DNA of 64,000 bases from Sphingobacterium sp. JB170 (GCF_900163865.1 NZ_FUKU01000027.1:124001-188000), one strand, 5' to 3'; numbered from the stretch's first letter, positions 44,548 through 53,541 are shown. A program made the numbers and translations. The notes: a model not told the origin generated them from the letters alone.

Positions 44548-45044
44548 AATTATTACTAACGGTTATCCCAATTTTGAATCTATGTATGCTTTGCGCGCAG
44601 ACAAATGATGTCCGCGGCAAAACAACTTTTTGCAATAAAATAGTCTGGATCTCGAGTAAACATATATACGCTTTGGATCAACGATCGTCAGAAAGCATAG
44701 TAATAAGCAATCATGCAGAACAATACAAAAGCACCTTCCACGAAGTAAAATCCGTCCATTTAAAAGACGTCCTAAGAGATATATCGTTCGCGGAAAATTT
44801 GCCAAAGGAATTCAGCAATTATTATATTGTGTGCACTGCGCGAGATAATTATAAAGTTGTATTTTCGTGGGACGAACTGTTTAATACGAACGTCGATGAC
44901 GGCCTCATTCAGGTATGAAATATCCAGGAGGCTTCCGGCGGAAGTCAGGAAGAAAGTTTCGCATTGCTTTCACCCACGGATGAAGTCACCGGTCACCGGT
45001 AAGTAAAGAAACTAAAGAGTTTAACAATATTACATTTGAAATGA
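44544..45044 (+). pseudogene. SUOX-fold molybdopterin-binding-like protein with two in-frame stops
   Basis: ATG 44544 opens a frame that ends at TGA 44916-44918, giving 124 residues: a signal peptide, then HEVKSVHLKDVLRDISF and YKVVFSWDELFNTNV. The same frame continues with SQEESFALLSPTDEVTGHR, a TAA at 45000-45002, and VKKLKSLTILHLK to a TGA at 45042-45044. That final TGA overlaps the moaD ATG by ATGA. The extended reading resembles the sulfite-oxidase-like molybdopterin-binding fold seen beside moa genes in this phylum. The stops replace a residue before NIQEAS (probably Trp) and one after TGHR (probably Tyr or His). The gene is inferred to be recently inactivated. Confidence 0.65.
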
Positions 45045-45271
45045 TGAGTATTACCATTAAAAGCTATGGGTCATTGGTTGACGTGCTTGGAGACACCCTC
45101 ACACACAAGGCAACCAATACAGATGCGTTAATCGACGACATTAACAAAGCATTTCCAAAATTAAAAAATAGCAGTTTTGTGATTGCCGTTAATAACACGG
45201 TAATTAAAACAAACACTCAACTTAAACAGGGAGATCAGGTGGCTTTAATGCCACCCTATTCGGGAGGTTAA
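45041..45271 (+). CDS. moaD: Molybdopterin synthase sulfur carrier MoaD (MoaD/ThiS family)
   Basis: A 76-residue ubiquitin-fold sulfur carrier. It is the small subunit of molybdopterin synthase and receives sulfur as a C-terminal thiocarboxylate. It ends in PPYSGG, the required diglycine. VIAVNNTVIKTNTQLKQGDQVALMPP is the classical strand pair before the tail. The start overlaps the end of the broken SUOX-fold gene by ATGA, and the moeB gene starts 2 bases downstream. Partners are MoaE (46380) and the adenylating enzyme at 45274. Confidence 0.92.
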   Translation: MMSITIKSYGSLVDVLGDTLTHKATNTDALIDDINKAFPKLKNSSFVIAVNNTVIKTNTQLKQGDQVALMPPYSGG

Positions 45272-45273
45272 AA

Positions 45274-46374
45274 ATGAAATTAGAAGAGCGCTACGCGAGA
45301 CATTATGGCTTACGTGATTTTGGCCCACAGGCTCAAGAAAAGCTACAACGAGGTTCGATACTTGTTATTGGAGCGGGCGGACTAGGATGTCCGGTGTTGC
45401 AGTACCTGACCGCTTCAGGTGTTGGTAAAATTGGAATCGTCGATAACGACCGAATCTCTTTGAGCAACCTACATCGGCAAATACTATATGACAGTACACA
45501 AATCGGTGAATACAAAGCACAGGTTGCATCCGACAGACTGAAATTACTGAACCCGCTGGTCAATATTCAAACATATATCCTCTACATTTCTCCAGAGAAT
45601 GCCATCGAATTAATCGAAGGTTATGACATTGTGATTGACTGTACGGACAACTTTTCTACACGTTATTTGCTCAGCGACATTTGTATGTTACTTGATAAGC
45701 CATTGATATTTGGAGCAATATTCGAATACGAAGGACAAGTTGCTATATTCAATAAGGCTGATGAAAGAGGGAATCAAACAACCTACAGAGACTTATTCCC
45801 CACCCCTCCAAATCCACTCGACTCGCCAGACTGCAATGAAAGCGGTGTGTTGGGTGTTTTACCGGGCGTAATCGGTGTGCTCCAGGCAACCGAAGCACTA
45901 AAACTGTTAACCGGTGTTGGAAATCCCCTTGTCAATAAATTAATGATCATCAATATTAAAGACTACAATACCGTTATTGTTGATATCTCTCCCAAGCAGC
46001 GAGTAAGCGACAGTTTCGCTCCTAGTTCGCTGGCGGAATTTGAAGACTTCGATTATGCTGTTCATTGCGGCATAAAAGGAAATAACGTACCATCGATTAG
46101 TTCCCAAGAGTTTCTCACGATTCAGGATTCAAGTAAGGTTCTAATCCTTGATGTACGCAACACACACGAATTTCCTAAATTGCAGTGTAAACATATCCAA
46201 ATCCCATTAAGTCAGCTATCCGACTCGTTGCAACAAATCGATAAAAAGGAGATAATCGTCGTATGCCAAGAAGGAAAAAGAAGTCAGGCGGCCGCACAAA
46301 TGCTTACAGAGAAACTTGGCACAAGTTATTCCATTCGCAATTTGGAAGGCGGACTTTCAGCTATGACGCTTTAA
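45274..46374 (+). CDS. moeB: MoeB/ThiF adenylyltransferase with C-terminal rhodanese domain
   Basis: A 366-residue E1-like enzyme that adenylates the MoaD C-terminus for sulfur transfer. The nucleotide loop is GAGGLGCPVLQYL. NLHRQILY provides conserved Arg. The catalytic region is DCTDNFSTRYL, and GVLGVLPGVIGVLQATEALK is the family hallmark. A rhodanese domain (about 275-366) has Cys in VVCQEGKRS, suited to pass sulfur. The first zinc CxxC pair of E. coli MoeB (CYRCLF) is replaced by TYRDLF, so the zinc site appears absent. Confidence 0.9.
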   Translation: MKLEERYARHYGLRDFGPQAQEKLQRGSILVIGAGGLGCPVLQYLTASGVGKIGIVDNDRISLSNLHRQILYDSTQIGEYKAQVASDRLKLLNPLVNIQTYILYISPENAIELIEGYDIVIDCTDNFSTRYLLSDICMLLDKPLIFGAIFEYEGQVAIFNKADERGNQTTYRDLFPTPPNPLDSPDCNESGVLGVLPGVIGVLQATEALKLLTGVGNPLVNKLMIINIKDYNTVIVDISPKQRVSDSFAPSSLAEFEDFDYAVHCGIKGNNVPSISSQEFLTIQDSSKVLILDVRNTHEFPKLQCKHIQIPLSQLSDSLQQIDKKEIIVVCQEGKRSQAAAQMLTEKLGTSYSIRNLEGGLSAMTL

Positions 46375-46379
46375 TCACG

Positions 46380-46820
46380 ATGGAAAACCGAATCACGAAC
46401 ATATTTACTGAAGGAGCAATACCTGTTCAGATGATAACGGACTCTATTCTCCGGCACGAGTCGAAAACCGGCGTCGGGGCGCACGCGCTGTTTCTTGGAC
46501 AAATTCGAGCTGACCCTATCGATAACAAACCGGTATTAGCCATACAATACACGGCAAATATGGATCTCGCAATGCTGCAAATGGAGGCAATCAGCGAGAG
46601 CGTTTCTAGCAAATATGCCCTAGACAGCATCCTAGTTTACCACAGTTTGGGATCAGTCAGTGTGGGGGAAATCTGCTTTTTTGTTTTTGTTAGCAGCGAG
46701 CGAAGAAAAGCTGCCATAAGCGCTTGTGAAGAAGTTGTCGAACGCGTAAAAAAAGAGCTCCCAATTTGGGGGAAAGAATTATATGCCGACAGCACGTATA
46801 CATGGAAAAAAAACTATTAA
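46380..46820 (+). CDS. moaE: Molybdopterin synthase catalytic subunit MoaE
   Basis: A 146-residue protein from ATG 46380; upstream in-frame ATGs lie inside moeB. It inserts two sulfurs from MoaD into cPMP. Family features are GVGAHALFLGQIRAD, the YTANMDLAMLQME helix, HSLGSVSVGEICFFVFVSS and the C-terminal catalytic Lys region KKELPIWGKEL. It sits between moeB (5-base gap) and the moaC-mogA fusion, whose ATG begins one base after its stop codon. Confidence 0.93.
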   Translation: MENRITNIFTEGAIPVQMITDSILRHESKTGVGAHALFLGQIRADPIDNKPVLAIQYTANMDLAMLQMEAISESVSSKYALDSILVYHSLGSVSVGEICFFVFVSSERRKAAISACEEVVERVKKELPIWGKELYADSTYTWKKNY

Positions 46821-46821
46821 A

Positions 46822-47730
46822 ATGGTCGACATAACTTTTAAAAACTTCACCTTGCGCAAAGCAATTGCGGGGGCAACAATCATCGTTTCATCGCCCCAAA
46901 CAATGCAAGCTATACGAAACAAAACCGTTCCTAAAGGTGATATTTTTGAGTTTGCTCGAGCATCGGCCCTGCTCGCAATAAAAAAGACCAGTGATATGAT
47001 TCCGGATTGTCATCCCTTACCCATCGAATATGCAGCAATACGATATAATTTAAATGCACTCACCGTTGATATTGAGGTTGAAGTCCATACCATATACAAA
47101 ACTGGCGTGGAAGTCGAAGCGATGCATGGTGCGTCGGTTGCTGCATTAGTAATATATGATATGTTAAAACCTATTGATAAAGGGATTACGATCGACGCGA
47201 TAAAGCTGATAGAAAAAAAAGGAGGAAAAAGTGACAATACCGCCTTCCAAACACAAGATCTTAAAGCGGCCGTCGTGGTATGCAGCGATAGCGTATATCG
47301 ACAAGAAAAGCAGGACCAGTCAGGAAAAACGATTGTCGCCTTTCTTAAGAATCATCTATTCAGTCCTATACTATACACAGTGGTTCCCGACGATCAGCAA
47401 GCAATTGCTACGCAGCTTGAAGCATACAAAGCCCAGGGGGTGGATCTTTTGATATTCACTGGCGGCACAGGCTTGTCGATCCGTGACGTCACCCCCGAAA
47501 CCGTACAACCATATATTACAACCGAAATTCCAGGAATCATGGAGCAGGCACGAAACTATGGTCAACAGCGGGTGGGCACCTCTATGTTATCGCGTAGCAT
47601 TGCCGGCTTTTCGGATAGTACGCTTATCATTACATTACCGGGCTCGAAGAATGCGGTAAAGGACTACTTGGCAGCTCTTTTCCCACAGGTACTCCATGTT
47701 TTTCAGGTCCGAAGTAACAATCCACATTAG
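46822..47730 (+). CDS. MoaC-MogA/MoaB fusion (cPMP synthase + molybdopterin adenylyltransferase)
   Basis: A 302-residue bifunctional protein from ATG 46822. The N-terminal MoaC domain (about 1-145: MIPDCHPLPIEY, TGVEVEAMHGASVAAL, KKGGKSD) converts 3',8-cyclo-GTP to cPMP. The C-terminal MogA/MoaB domain (about 150-302: FTGGTGLSIRDVTPE, the GTG-RD signature, and LPGSKNAVKDYL) adenylates molybdopterin. Fusion places an early and a late pathway step in one chain. MoeA, which would accept the adenylated product, is not encoded in the window. Confidence 0.92.
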   Translation: MVDITFKNFTLRKAIAGATIIVSSPQTMQAIRNKTVPKGDIFEFARASALLAIKKTSDMIPDCHPLPIEYAAIRYNLNALTVDIEVEVHTIYKTGVEVEAMHGASVAALVIYDMLKPIDKGITIDAIKLIEKKGGKSDNTAFQTQDLKAAVVVCSDSVYRQEKQDQSGKTIVAFLKNHLFSPILYTVVPDDQQAIATQLEAYKAQGVDLLIFTGGTGLSIRDVTPETVQPYITTEIPGIMEQARNYGQQRVGTSMLSRSIAGFSDSTLIITLPGSKNAVKDYLAALFPQVLHVFQVRSNNPH

Positions 47731-47880
47731 CGCACCTCTTTTACCGGAAAATAATCCCTGCACGTTCTGGTGGAGCGGCTTTGCACCCCATGCTGTATAA
47801 ATTCACGAAACTCCGCTCGCACACGGGTTATGGCATCATAAAAAATTGATAATACGCAGTTTTTCCATTAAGTTAGCGTA

Positions 47881-48606
47881 ATGAAACTTACATTACTGAA
47901 TATGGCCCTATGCACGGCTATCTCGTTCGTCCTTTTTAATGCGTGCGGTTCTTCGCATGGGGAGCCCAATGCGCTTAGCCAAGATGAAAGTGAAGCGGGC
48001 TGGGAACTTTTATTTGATGGAAAAACACTAAAGAATTGGCATATATACAACAAAAAAGATGCCCCTTCTCCTTGGGTCGTCCAAAATGGCACGATTTACT
48101 GCGATCCAAAAAGTGACTCGCAAAAAGGCGACTTAATCAGTGATAATACCTACGAAAATTTTGAATTTATCTTTGATTGGAAACTTGAAAAAGAAGGTAA
48201 TAGCGGCGTGTTTATTAATGTAATTGAGGATACAAACATCAATGCCACTTACCATTCAGGGCCGGAATATCAACTACTCGATGATGCACATGTAGATTTC
48301 GATAAACCATTGAAACGTTCAGGCTGTTTGTATACGTTTGCACCCCAGAAAAATTTTGTAAATACAAAACCTCGTACTGAGTGGAATAAATCAAGAATAG
48401 TTCAGAAAGATGGCAAAGTGACCTTCTATCTAAATGATGTCATGACTGCCGAAGCAGATTTCAACTCCACCAAATGGAAAGAGCAAATTAAACGTAGTGG
48501 ATTTAAAGATTACCCTGAATTTGGTAAAAATACACAAGGGCAAATAGCGTTACAAGATTGGTCGCGCGGTGTAACCTTTAGGAATTTAAAAATCAAACAG
48601 CTCTAG
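47881..48606 (+). CDS. DUF1080 (3-keto-disaccharide hydrolase-like) lipoprotein
   Basis: A 241-residue lipoprotein (lipobox FNAC). A single DUF1080 concanavalin-like domain begins GWELLFDGKTLKNWHIY and includes FEFIFDWKLEKEGNSGVFIN, GPEYQLLDD, NKSRIVQKDGKVTFYLND and IALQDWSRGVTFRNLKI. Some family members cleave 3-keto-glycosides produced by GMC- or Gfo/Idh-type oxidation, while others only bind sugars. Exported, probably periplasm- or outer-membrane-anchored. Single-gene unit closed by a strong terminator. Confidence 0.87.
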   Translation: MKLTLLNMALCTAISFVLFNACGSSHGEPNALSQDESEAGWELLFDGKTLKNWHIYNKKDAPSPWVVQNGTIYCDPKSDSQKGDLISDNTYENFEFIFDWKLEKEGNSGVFINVIEDTNINATYHSGPEYQLLDDAHVDFDKPLKRSGCLYTFAPQKNFVNTKPRTEWNKSRIVQKDGKVTFYLNDVMTAEADFNSTKWKEQIKRSGFKDYPEFGKNTQGQIALQDWSRGVTFRNLKIKQL

Positions 48607-48626
48607 CCCGGCTAGATTCAGCTTTA

Positions 48627-48668
48627 GAAAAGCGCTACACAATTAACCTGTCGTAGCGCTTTTCATTT
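48627..48668. terminator. Bidirectional terminator
   Basis: A perfect 12-bp stem (48627-48638 with 48653-48664), A-rich on the left and T-rich on the right, lies between convergent genes ending at 48606 and 48705. Confidence 0.8.
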
Positions 48669-48704
48669 TGCAGGTCTGGCACGCTGCTACAGGAAGGATC
48701 GTTA

Positions 48705-49472
48705 TTAAAAGTCGATGTCATCGACTACCCCACCAGTTCCATTCTCCTTTTTGAACTGCTCATTGTACTCATTCTTTTTCTGTTCTTGGTAAGCCATCAT
48801 TTGGGCCATCACACTGAAATCATTCATATATTTAGTCCCGGCGCCATTCACCTGTCCCACGGAAAGTCCAAGATTATCGATTAACCACTGCGCGCCATCC
48901 ATACCATTGGCATAAGCAGCCTCAAGCGCGCCTTGGATCTCGAAGAAATAATGTTTGTCGGTTTCCAACCTTTCCAGTGTCGCTTTTGCATCCTCAGAAA
49001 GCACATCGGTCTGCGGTTTGTTACTCGGGACTAGGGTCGCAAATTTTGGGTGTTCTTTTGCCTGACCAAAATGCTTCGAGTATACGTTCACAAGGTTATA
49101 ACTCGTATCATCCCGCATTCTGTTATTCCAAGTCGTTTGCACCTCATCCCATATAGGTCTTTCAACTCCCAGTGCTGCGGACACTTCATCCGCCGTACAG
49201 CCCTCTCCTATTTTATAGGCACCAGCGGCATAATCACCGATCGTTAAACCATGAACGGGAGCCAGTAAGGGATCGTTTGGATCTTCGGTTGCTGTATTCA
49301 TCGTTTTAACGCCGACCGAGGCCGTCCCCATGTCAAAAATTTTCTGCATATCCTCTTGCCCATAATTGGCGCTGGGTTGTTCTGAGGTATTCTTTTCAAG
49401 CTGAGTTTTCATCGCGTCTTTCGCAAAATCTTCAACTTTGTCATTAAACTTTTTTATTAGCTTTTTAAACAT
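48705..49472 (-). CDS. Uncharacterised acidic protein of the SPFH/zinc-ribbon cluster
   Basis: A 255-residue soluble, acidic protein with no signal peptide. It starts with an amphipathic helix (MFKKLIKKFNDKVEDFAKDAM) and has a central mixed region with GLTIGDYAAGAYKIGEGCTADEVSAALG. The C-terminus is Gln/Asn/Lys-rich, ending VVDDIDF. I do not recognise the family with certainty. The N-terminal helix could bind membrane or the neighbouring proteins. Last gene of the minus-strand cluster, 38 bases after the zinc-ribbon gene at 49511. Confidence 0.7.
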   Translation of the reverse strand: MFKKLIKKFNDKVEDFAKDAMKTQLEKNTSEQPSANYGQEDMQKIFDMGTASVGVKTMNTATEDPNDPLLAPVHGLTIGDYAAGAYKIGEGCTADEVSAALGVERPIWDEVQTTWNNRMRDDTSYNLVNVYSKHFGQAKEHPKFATLVPSNKPQTDVLSEDAKATLERLETDKHYFFEIQGALEAAYANGMDGAQWLIDNLGLSVGQVNGAGTKYMNDFSVMAQMMAYQEQKKNEYNEQFKKENGTGGVVDDIDF

Positions 49473-49510
49473 GATATTTTATTTTTAAGTGTCTATTTGT
49501 TTTTCTTTTC

Positions 49511-50314
49511 TTACCAGGGCAAAATTTCGTTTTCAAAATCTGCCAACATACGTGTACGATAGTTTTCATGCTGCTGCGACATTCCAGGTAGGATGGCATT
49601 CATTTCATCGATCAGTGCGTCTAGATAAGCGTGGAACTCCTTTTTAGCGTCTTTTTTACTTGTCAGCTCCTTTTTCTCTTTATAAAGTTGATACGATTCT
49701 CTACACCGCGCGCGTGCCAGTGGTTGAACAATATGTTCAATCATCCGTGCTTTGGTTCCCGGATTGAATGTATTTTGTGTTTGACAATAGGTACATGTGA
49801 TATAAGATGATTGAAAATAGAATTTATCTATCTCGAGCTTTGCTCCACACTGCATACAACTAAATGTATGAACGGCGGAATTGTATTCGTCCATTGCTTG
49901 GGCATATTCTTTCTCCAAGTCACGCTCGAGTACGCCATGAAACAACTTTTGCATCGTATCAACCATACGTGCATTCCAATCGCCGTAAAAAGGAGCTATT
50001 TCAAGCATCTCCATACCCCGTGCAGCAGGAATAACTTTTGTTTGGTAGGTTGCACTTGCTTTCTGAATAATTTGTGTGAACTGGGCTAGGATTGCAGATT
50101 TGAACTGTAGAAAACTTCGCTTATACGGATCTGTATCCGCATCTGCAATAATTTGGGCCGATTCCTCGACATCTTTCACGATCTCTTGAGCGCGCTCGTC
50201 TAGTTTTGCCAGAAACACCTGAAAACGGCTAAAAGCGGACGTAGATTCCAATGGTTGCGCCTTATCATCTCGATCCGTCTTTTTTTCTTTGTTAAATCCA
50301 AATATATTACTCAT
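49511..50314 (-). CDS. Helical protein with a zinc ribbon
   Basis: A 267-residue soluble protein. A long helical N-terminal half (about 25-150) precedes a zinc ribbon with Cys153, Cys156 (CMQCG) and Cys174, Cys177 (CTYC). A charged helical C-terminus follows (SYQLYKEKKELTSKKDAKKEF). There is no signal peptide. The mix of coiled helices and a zinc ribbon resembles proteins found beside SPFH/PspA-type membrane systems such as the Bacillus ydj operon, by context only. It lies 11 bases downstream of another zinc-ribbon gene and 38 bases before the last gene of the cluster. Confidence 0.7.
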   Translation of the reverse strand: MSNIFGFNKEKKTDRDDKAQPLESTSAFSRFQVFLAKLDERAQEIVKDVEESAQIIADADTDPYKRSFLQFKSAILAQFTQIIQKASATYQTKVIPAARGMEMLEIAPFYGDWNARMVDTMQKLFHGVLERDLEKEYAQAMDEYNSAVHTFSCMQCGAKLEIDKFYFQSSYITCTYCQTQNTFNPGTKARMIEHIVQPLARARCRESYQLYKEKKELTSKKDAKKEFHAYLDALIDEMNAILPGMSQQHENYRTRMLADFENEILPW

Positions 50315-50325
50315 ATCTCAAATTA

Positions 50326-50568
50326 CTACTGTGAATTATCCTTGGACGTTATATTTATACCATCGTTCAATACGACTTCAATCAATTGCCGCCCGCAATA
50401 AGCGCAATGTGTCAACCCATCAACTTTAGCGCGCCCTGCACCGCAATCAGGACACTGAAGCATCGTTGTATTGGATTTCTCTAGGACAATCGGCTCGCGT
50501 TTCTGCTCCAATACTTGCTTCTTTAGTCGTTCAACTAATGAAATTCGTTGTTTATCTGGTGTATTCAT
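50326..50568 (-). CDS. Small zinc-ribbon protein
   Basis: An 80-residue protein read from ATG 50568 (MNTPDKQRISLVERL). The longer frame from 50628 would overlap the SPFH gene. An N-terminal helix is followed by a four-Cys zinc ribbon: Cys39, Cys42 (CPDCG) and Cys55, Cys58 (CAYCG). It is 7 bases downstream of the SPFH-SHOCT gene and 11 bases upstream of the larger zinc-ribbon gene, so co-expression is nearly certain. It may work as an adaptor that recruits the partner proteins. Confidence 0.72.
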   Translation of the reverse strand: MNTPDKQRISLVERLKKQVLEQKREPIVLEKSNTTMLQCPDCGAGRAKVDGLTHCAYCGRQLIEVVLNDGINITSKDNSQ

Positions 50569-50575
50569 TGTTAGC

Positions 50576-51568
50576 TTATAATTTTGAAAGTAATTCTGTC
50601 TTTTTATCCTTATATTCCTTTTCATCAATTAATTCCGCATCGAATAGCTTTTTTAATTGCAATAAGGAGGCGGTAATATCGTTAGAACTCGGCTTGGCAG
50701 CGTCATTTGCAGGCAGTACCGGTGCCGCGGGAGCGCTTTGCATTTCTTTAATGAGTAGCCCTAATCCGACACCTTGTTGAACGTCGCCCGACACCGAGTT
50801 GTCAGGTGATCCAATTGCCAATGAAGTATTAAAATCTCGGAAACGAGCTGTATCGTCGGCAACCATATTCATTCCGGTAACTTTATCAAAATACTCATTT
50901 ACCTGATCGGGTAGGCTAACCGAAGAAACGGTAAATTGAGTTATACTTACTCCAAAATCTTCAAAATAGGGTTGTATCAAGGGTTCAATTTGACTGTTCA
51001 GTACCGAAAAGTTACGTGCAATATCCAGCACAGGAACTTGTAAATCGGCTAAGGCTTCGGCAAATTTAGGAGCGATGTAGTCCCGAAGCTTCGCTTCGAA
51101 ATCCTTGATCGTCAGCATTGCGCTTATTCCCGCATATTCCCGAAAAAAACGCTCAACATTACTTATACGCACGTTGTAGCTACCAAATGCGCGTATACGA
51201 ACCTGCCCAAATTGCGGATCACGTAACAGCACCGGTGCGGGGGTCCCCCATTTTAAACTCACAAATTGTTTACGCGCAAAATAAAATACATCTGCTTTGA
51301 AAGGGCTTTCAAAACCATGTTTCCATCCTTTAAGACGACTCAATATAGGGATATTCTCGGTCTGTAAAACATGAGTACCTGCCTCGAATATATCCGCTAC
51401 TGTCCCTTGTGTCAGAAACATACTGGATTGTCCCTCGCGAACGATCAGCTTCGCCCCATTCTTTATCTCGCGATCCTCATCAGGCACTTTCCACATCATA
51501 ACTGGTGCCGGTTGATCATGCCATTCAACGACTTCTATAAATGGTAAAAAATTGTGACCTTTATTCAT
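50576..51568 (-). CDS. SPFH-domain protein with C-terminal SHOCT motif (YdjI-like)
   Basis: A 330-residue protein of the SPFH/'virion core protein' type. It opens LPFIEVVEWHDQPAPVMMWK and has the SPFH body at about 35-230 (KLIVREGQSSMFLTQG, FGSYNVRISNVERFF, ITQFTVSSVSLPDQV). A low-complexity linker leads to a SHOCT helix pair (LLQLKKLFDAELIDEKEYKD) at about 300-330. B. subtilis YdjI of this family localises PspA-type proteins to membrane patches. The gene leads a tight set with the two zinc-ribbon genes and the unknown at 48705. No PspA homologue is in the window. Confidence 0.87.
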   Translation of the reverse strand: MNKGHNFLPFIEVVEWHDQPAPVMMWKVPDEDREIKNGAKLIVREGQSSMFLTQGTVADIFEAGTHVLQTENIPILSRLKGWKHGFESPFKADVFYFARKQFVSLKWGTPAPVLLRDPQFGQVRIRAFGSYNVRISNVERFFREYAGISAMLTIKDFEAKLRDYIAPKFAEALADLQVPVLDIARNFSVLNSQIEPLIQPYFEDFGVSITQFTVSSVSLPDQVNEYFDKVTGMNMVADDTARFRDFNTSLAIGSPDNSVSGDVQQGVGLGLLIKEMQSAPAAPVLPANDAAKPSSNDITASLLQLKKLFDAELIDEKEYKDKKTELLSKL

Positions 51569-51711
51569 CGGGTAGATTTTTAGTTAAAAATACTTTGCTC
51601 CTAAATCTACGTCAGAAGGACGCCACTTGCTATATAATGGCTGACTACAAACCGACTACAAAACACATAAAAACCTTTATATCAAGAGCTTAAAACGAAT
51701 TAACACATGAG

Positions 51712-53541
51712 CTAAAAATTACTAATTAAGGTTTGCAGATAATTATCTAAGTCAGTTTCTTTGGATAATTGCAACTTTTGTTTAATTCGATATTTGCTAA
51801 CGCGTACACTTTTAGGTTCGATATGAAAGGCGGATGCAATTTCTTTGGTGGTCAACTGTAAATGAATGTATGCACAATGTTTAAGTTCGAGTGAAGTTAG
51901 CTTATCTTCGGATTGATTTTTGAGTTTCTCAAAGAAATCCGGATGAATATCTTTAAATGCACGTGCCGATTCTTGGACCTTTTCCTCTAGCCGCATTTCT
52001 TCCTTTATGATATGATTGATAAAGCCAACATTACCCGATGTATCCAACTGCTTAAAGCGCTCCTTTAGCTGAATAAGGAGCCTGTTTTTCCGCTCGATCT
52101 GCAATGCATCGGCCATTGCTTCCTTATGTAACTGTTCTTGTCGGATATACAGAAGCTCCTGCTCGGACTTTAGTCGAGCTTGCTCCTGGAGCTGAAATTG
52201 CTGCTCCAACTTTGCGCGCCGCTCGTTGTCATCTTTCTGTTGCTGTAGCCTTAAATTGCGCTCGCGGGCCAACCTATGTTTATTTTGACTTGAAATTCGA
52301 AGAAGCAAGAGAATAATAAAAAGCAATACACACAGACCAATTAAAAGTATTACTTGAATCCGGCGCTGACGTTCACGATCCTTTCCTATCTGTATCTCAG
52401 CTTGCAATCGACTATTTTCAAACTGCGTTTCTAACCGCTTGGCTTGCCGCATTTCTGCTTCGTCGAAAATCTTTTGATTAAATTCTTGCTTCTTTTGCTG
52501 GTAAAATAATGCTTTCTCAAAATCATCTCGATTATTATAAAAATCACTTAGACCTTGCGTAACGTTGGCAAGGGCATAATACGAAGGCGCCTTTGCGGCA
52601 TTCAAATGAATATAGGAGTCCATTAAATAACTTTCGGCAGCGAGGTCGTTCCCACGTTTCTTGGCCACTTCTGCAAGCAAGCCGTTTACATTCCCCATAA
52701 TCAGATAGTTTCGGTCGTGCATCAAGTAACTATCTTTGGCGACATTTGCATACTTTAGAATGCTATCCTGGGTCGCACTATTCTCGGGCGTATGAAACTT
52801 AAAAAAATAGTTTGCCAGATTTACGTTAGAAATTGCATAGGTGCGTTTACTGACGGCCGATGGATTATGATGATAAACTTCCAGCGAGCTACGTAAATGA
52901 TGTTCAATACTATCAAGGTAACTTGGATTTTTGTCCTTTCTGTACTGATATTCCATTACTGTTGCATACGCATTAAATGCGTTCGCAAGTAACTCGTAAT
53001 CTTGGGCCCGTTGTGAATTTTCGATCGCTAATTTTGCATATTTGTTTGTTAAGGCAAGATCATCCCATCCGGAGTACACGCCATATAAAATATAGTATGC
53101 TCTAGCCGCAAGTGCGTAATTGGAGCGTTGCTCCACCAGATGTATTGCTCGCTGCGCATACTCCACGGCCATGTTTCCGATATCTAAATAATTATAGTAA
53201 GTGGCCGCACCAATGTATGCTTGGGCTAATGCATCGGGGTTGTTCGCAACCTTAGCCAGCGTCAAATTGGTATCTACATATAGTTTTGCTCGATCAAAAT
53301 CATCGGTTACCAAATAATGTTTACTTAATTCAGCGAGCAGTTTCCCGCGTTCAACAGGGTAGTCATCGAGATCATTCCGCTGTTTCATTTGCTGAAGTAA
53401 ACGATAGTTTTCTTCGGAATTAGCTTCCATACGTGCGTGCGTTGCTTCATCTAACAATACGTTTAGAGAATCTTGCTGCGTCTGTACAGTAAAACTAAAT
53501 AGAATAAAAATAAAACAACTAAAATATAAAATCTTCGGCAT
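51712..53541 (-). CDS. TPR-coiled coil regulator with C-terminal helix-turn-helix
   Basis: A 609-residue protein. A signal peptide or first membrane anchor (1-21) precedes several TPR units (about 30-370, for example DALAQAYIGAATYYNYLD). One membrane segment follows (about 393-415, VILLIGLCVLLFIILLLL), then a long coiled coil and a LuxR/GerE-like HTH at about 545-595 (LTSLELKHCAYIHLQLTTKEI, KSVRVSKYRIKQKL). The TPRs would be periplasmic and the HTH cytoplasmic, a one-protein transmembrane regulator common in Bacteroidota. Its place, 143 bases upstream of the SPFH operon, suggests it controls that operon. Confidence 0.85.
   Translation of the reverse strand: MPKILYFSCFIFILFSFTVQTQQDSLNVLLDEATHARMEANSEENYRLLQQMKQRNDLDDYPVERGKLLAELSKHYLVTDDFDRAKLYVDTNLTLAKVANNPDALAQAYIGAATYYNYLDIGNMAVEYAQRAIHLVEQRSNYALAARAYYILYGVYSGWDDLALTNKYAKLAIENSQRAQDYELLANAFNAYATVMEYQYRKDKNPSYLDSIEHHLRSSLEVYHHNPSAVSKRTYAISNVNLANYFFKFHTPENSATQDSILKYANVAKDSYLMHDRNYLIMGNVNGLLAEVAKKRGNDLAAESYLMDSYIHLNAAKAPSYYALANVTQGLSDFYNNRDDFEKALFYQQKKQEFNQKIFDEAEMRQAKRLETQFENSRLQAEIQIGKDRERQRRIQVILLIGLCVLLFIILLLLRISSQNKHRLARERNLRLQQQKDDNERRAKLEQQFQLQEQARLKSEQELLYIRQEQLHKEAMADALQIERKNRLLIQLKERFKQLDTSGNVGFINHIIKEEMRLEEKVQESARAFKDIHPDFFEKLKNQSEDKLTSLELKHCAYIHLQLTTKEIASAFHIEPKSVRVSKYRIKQKLQLSKETDLDNYLQTLISNF

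Noticed and set aside
3170..45044. Stop-codon recoding, because TAA and TGA interrupt family-like frames at 3518, 44916 and 45000
   Set aside because: All intact genes end normally at these codons, and each interrupted gene shows other signs of decay. Nonsense mutation is the simpler reading.
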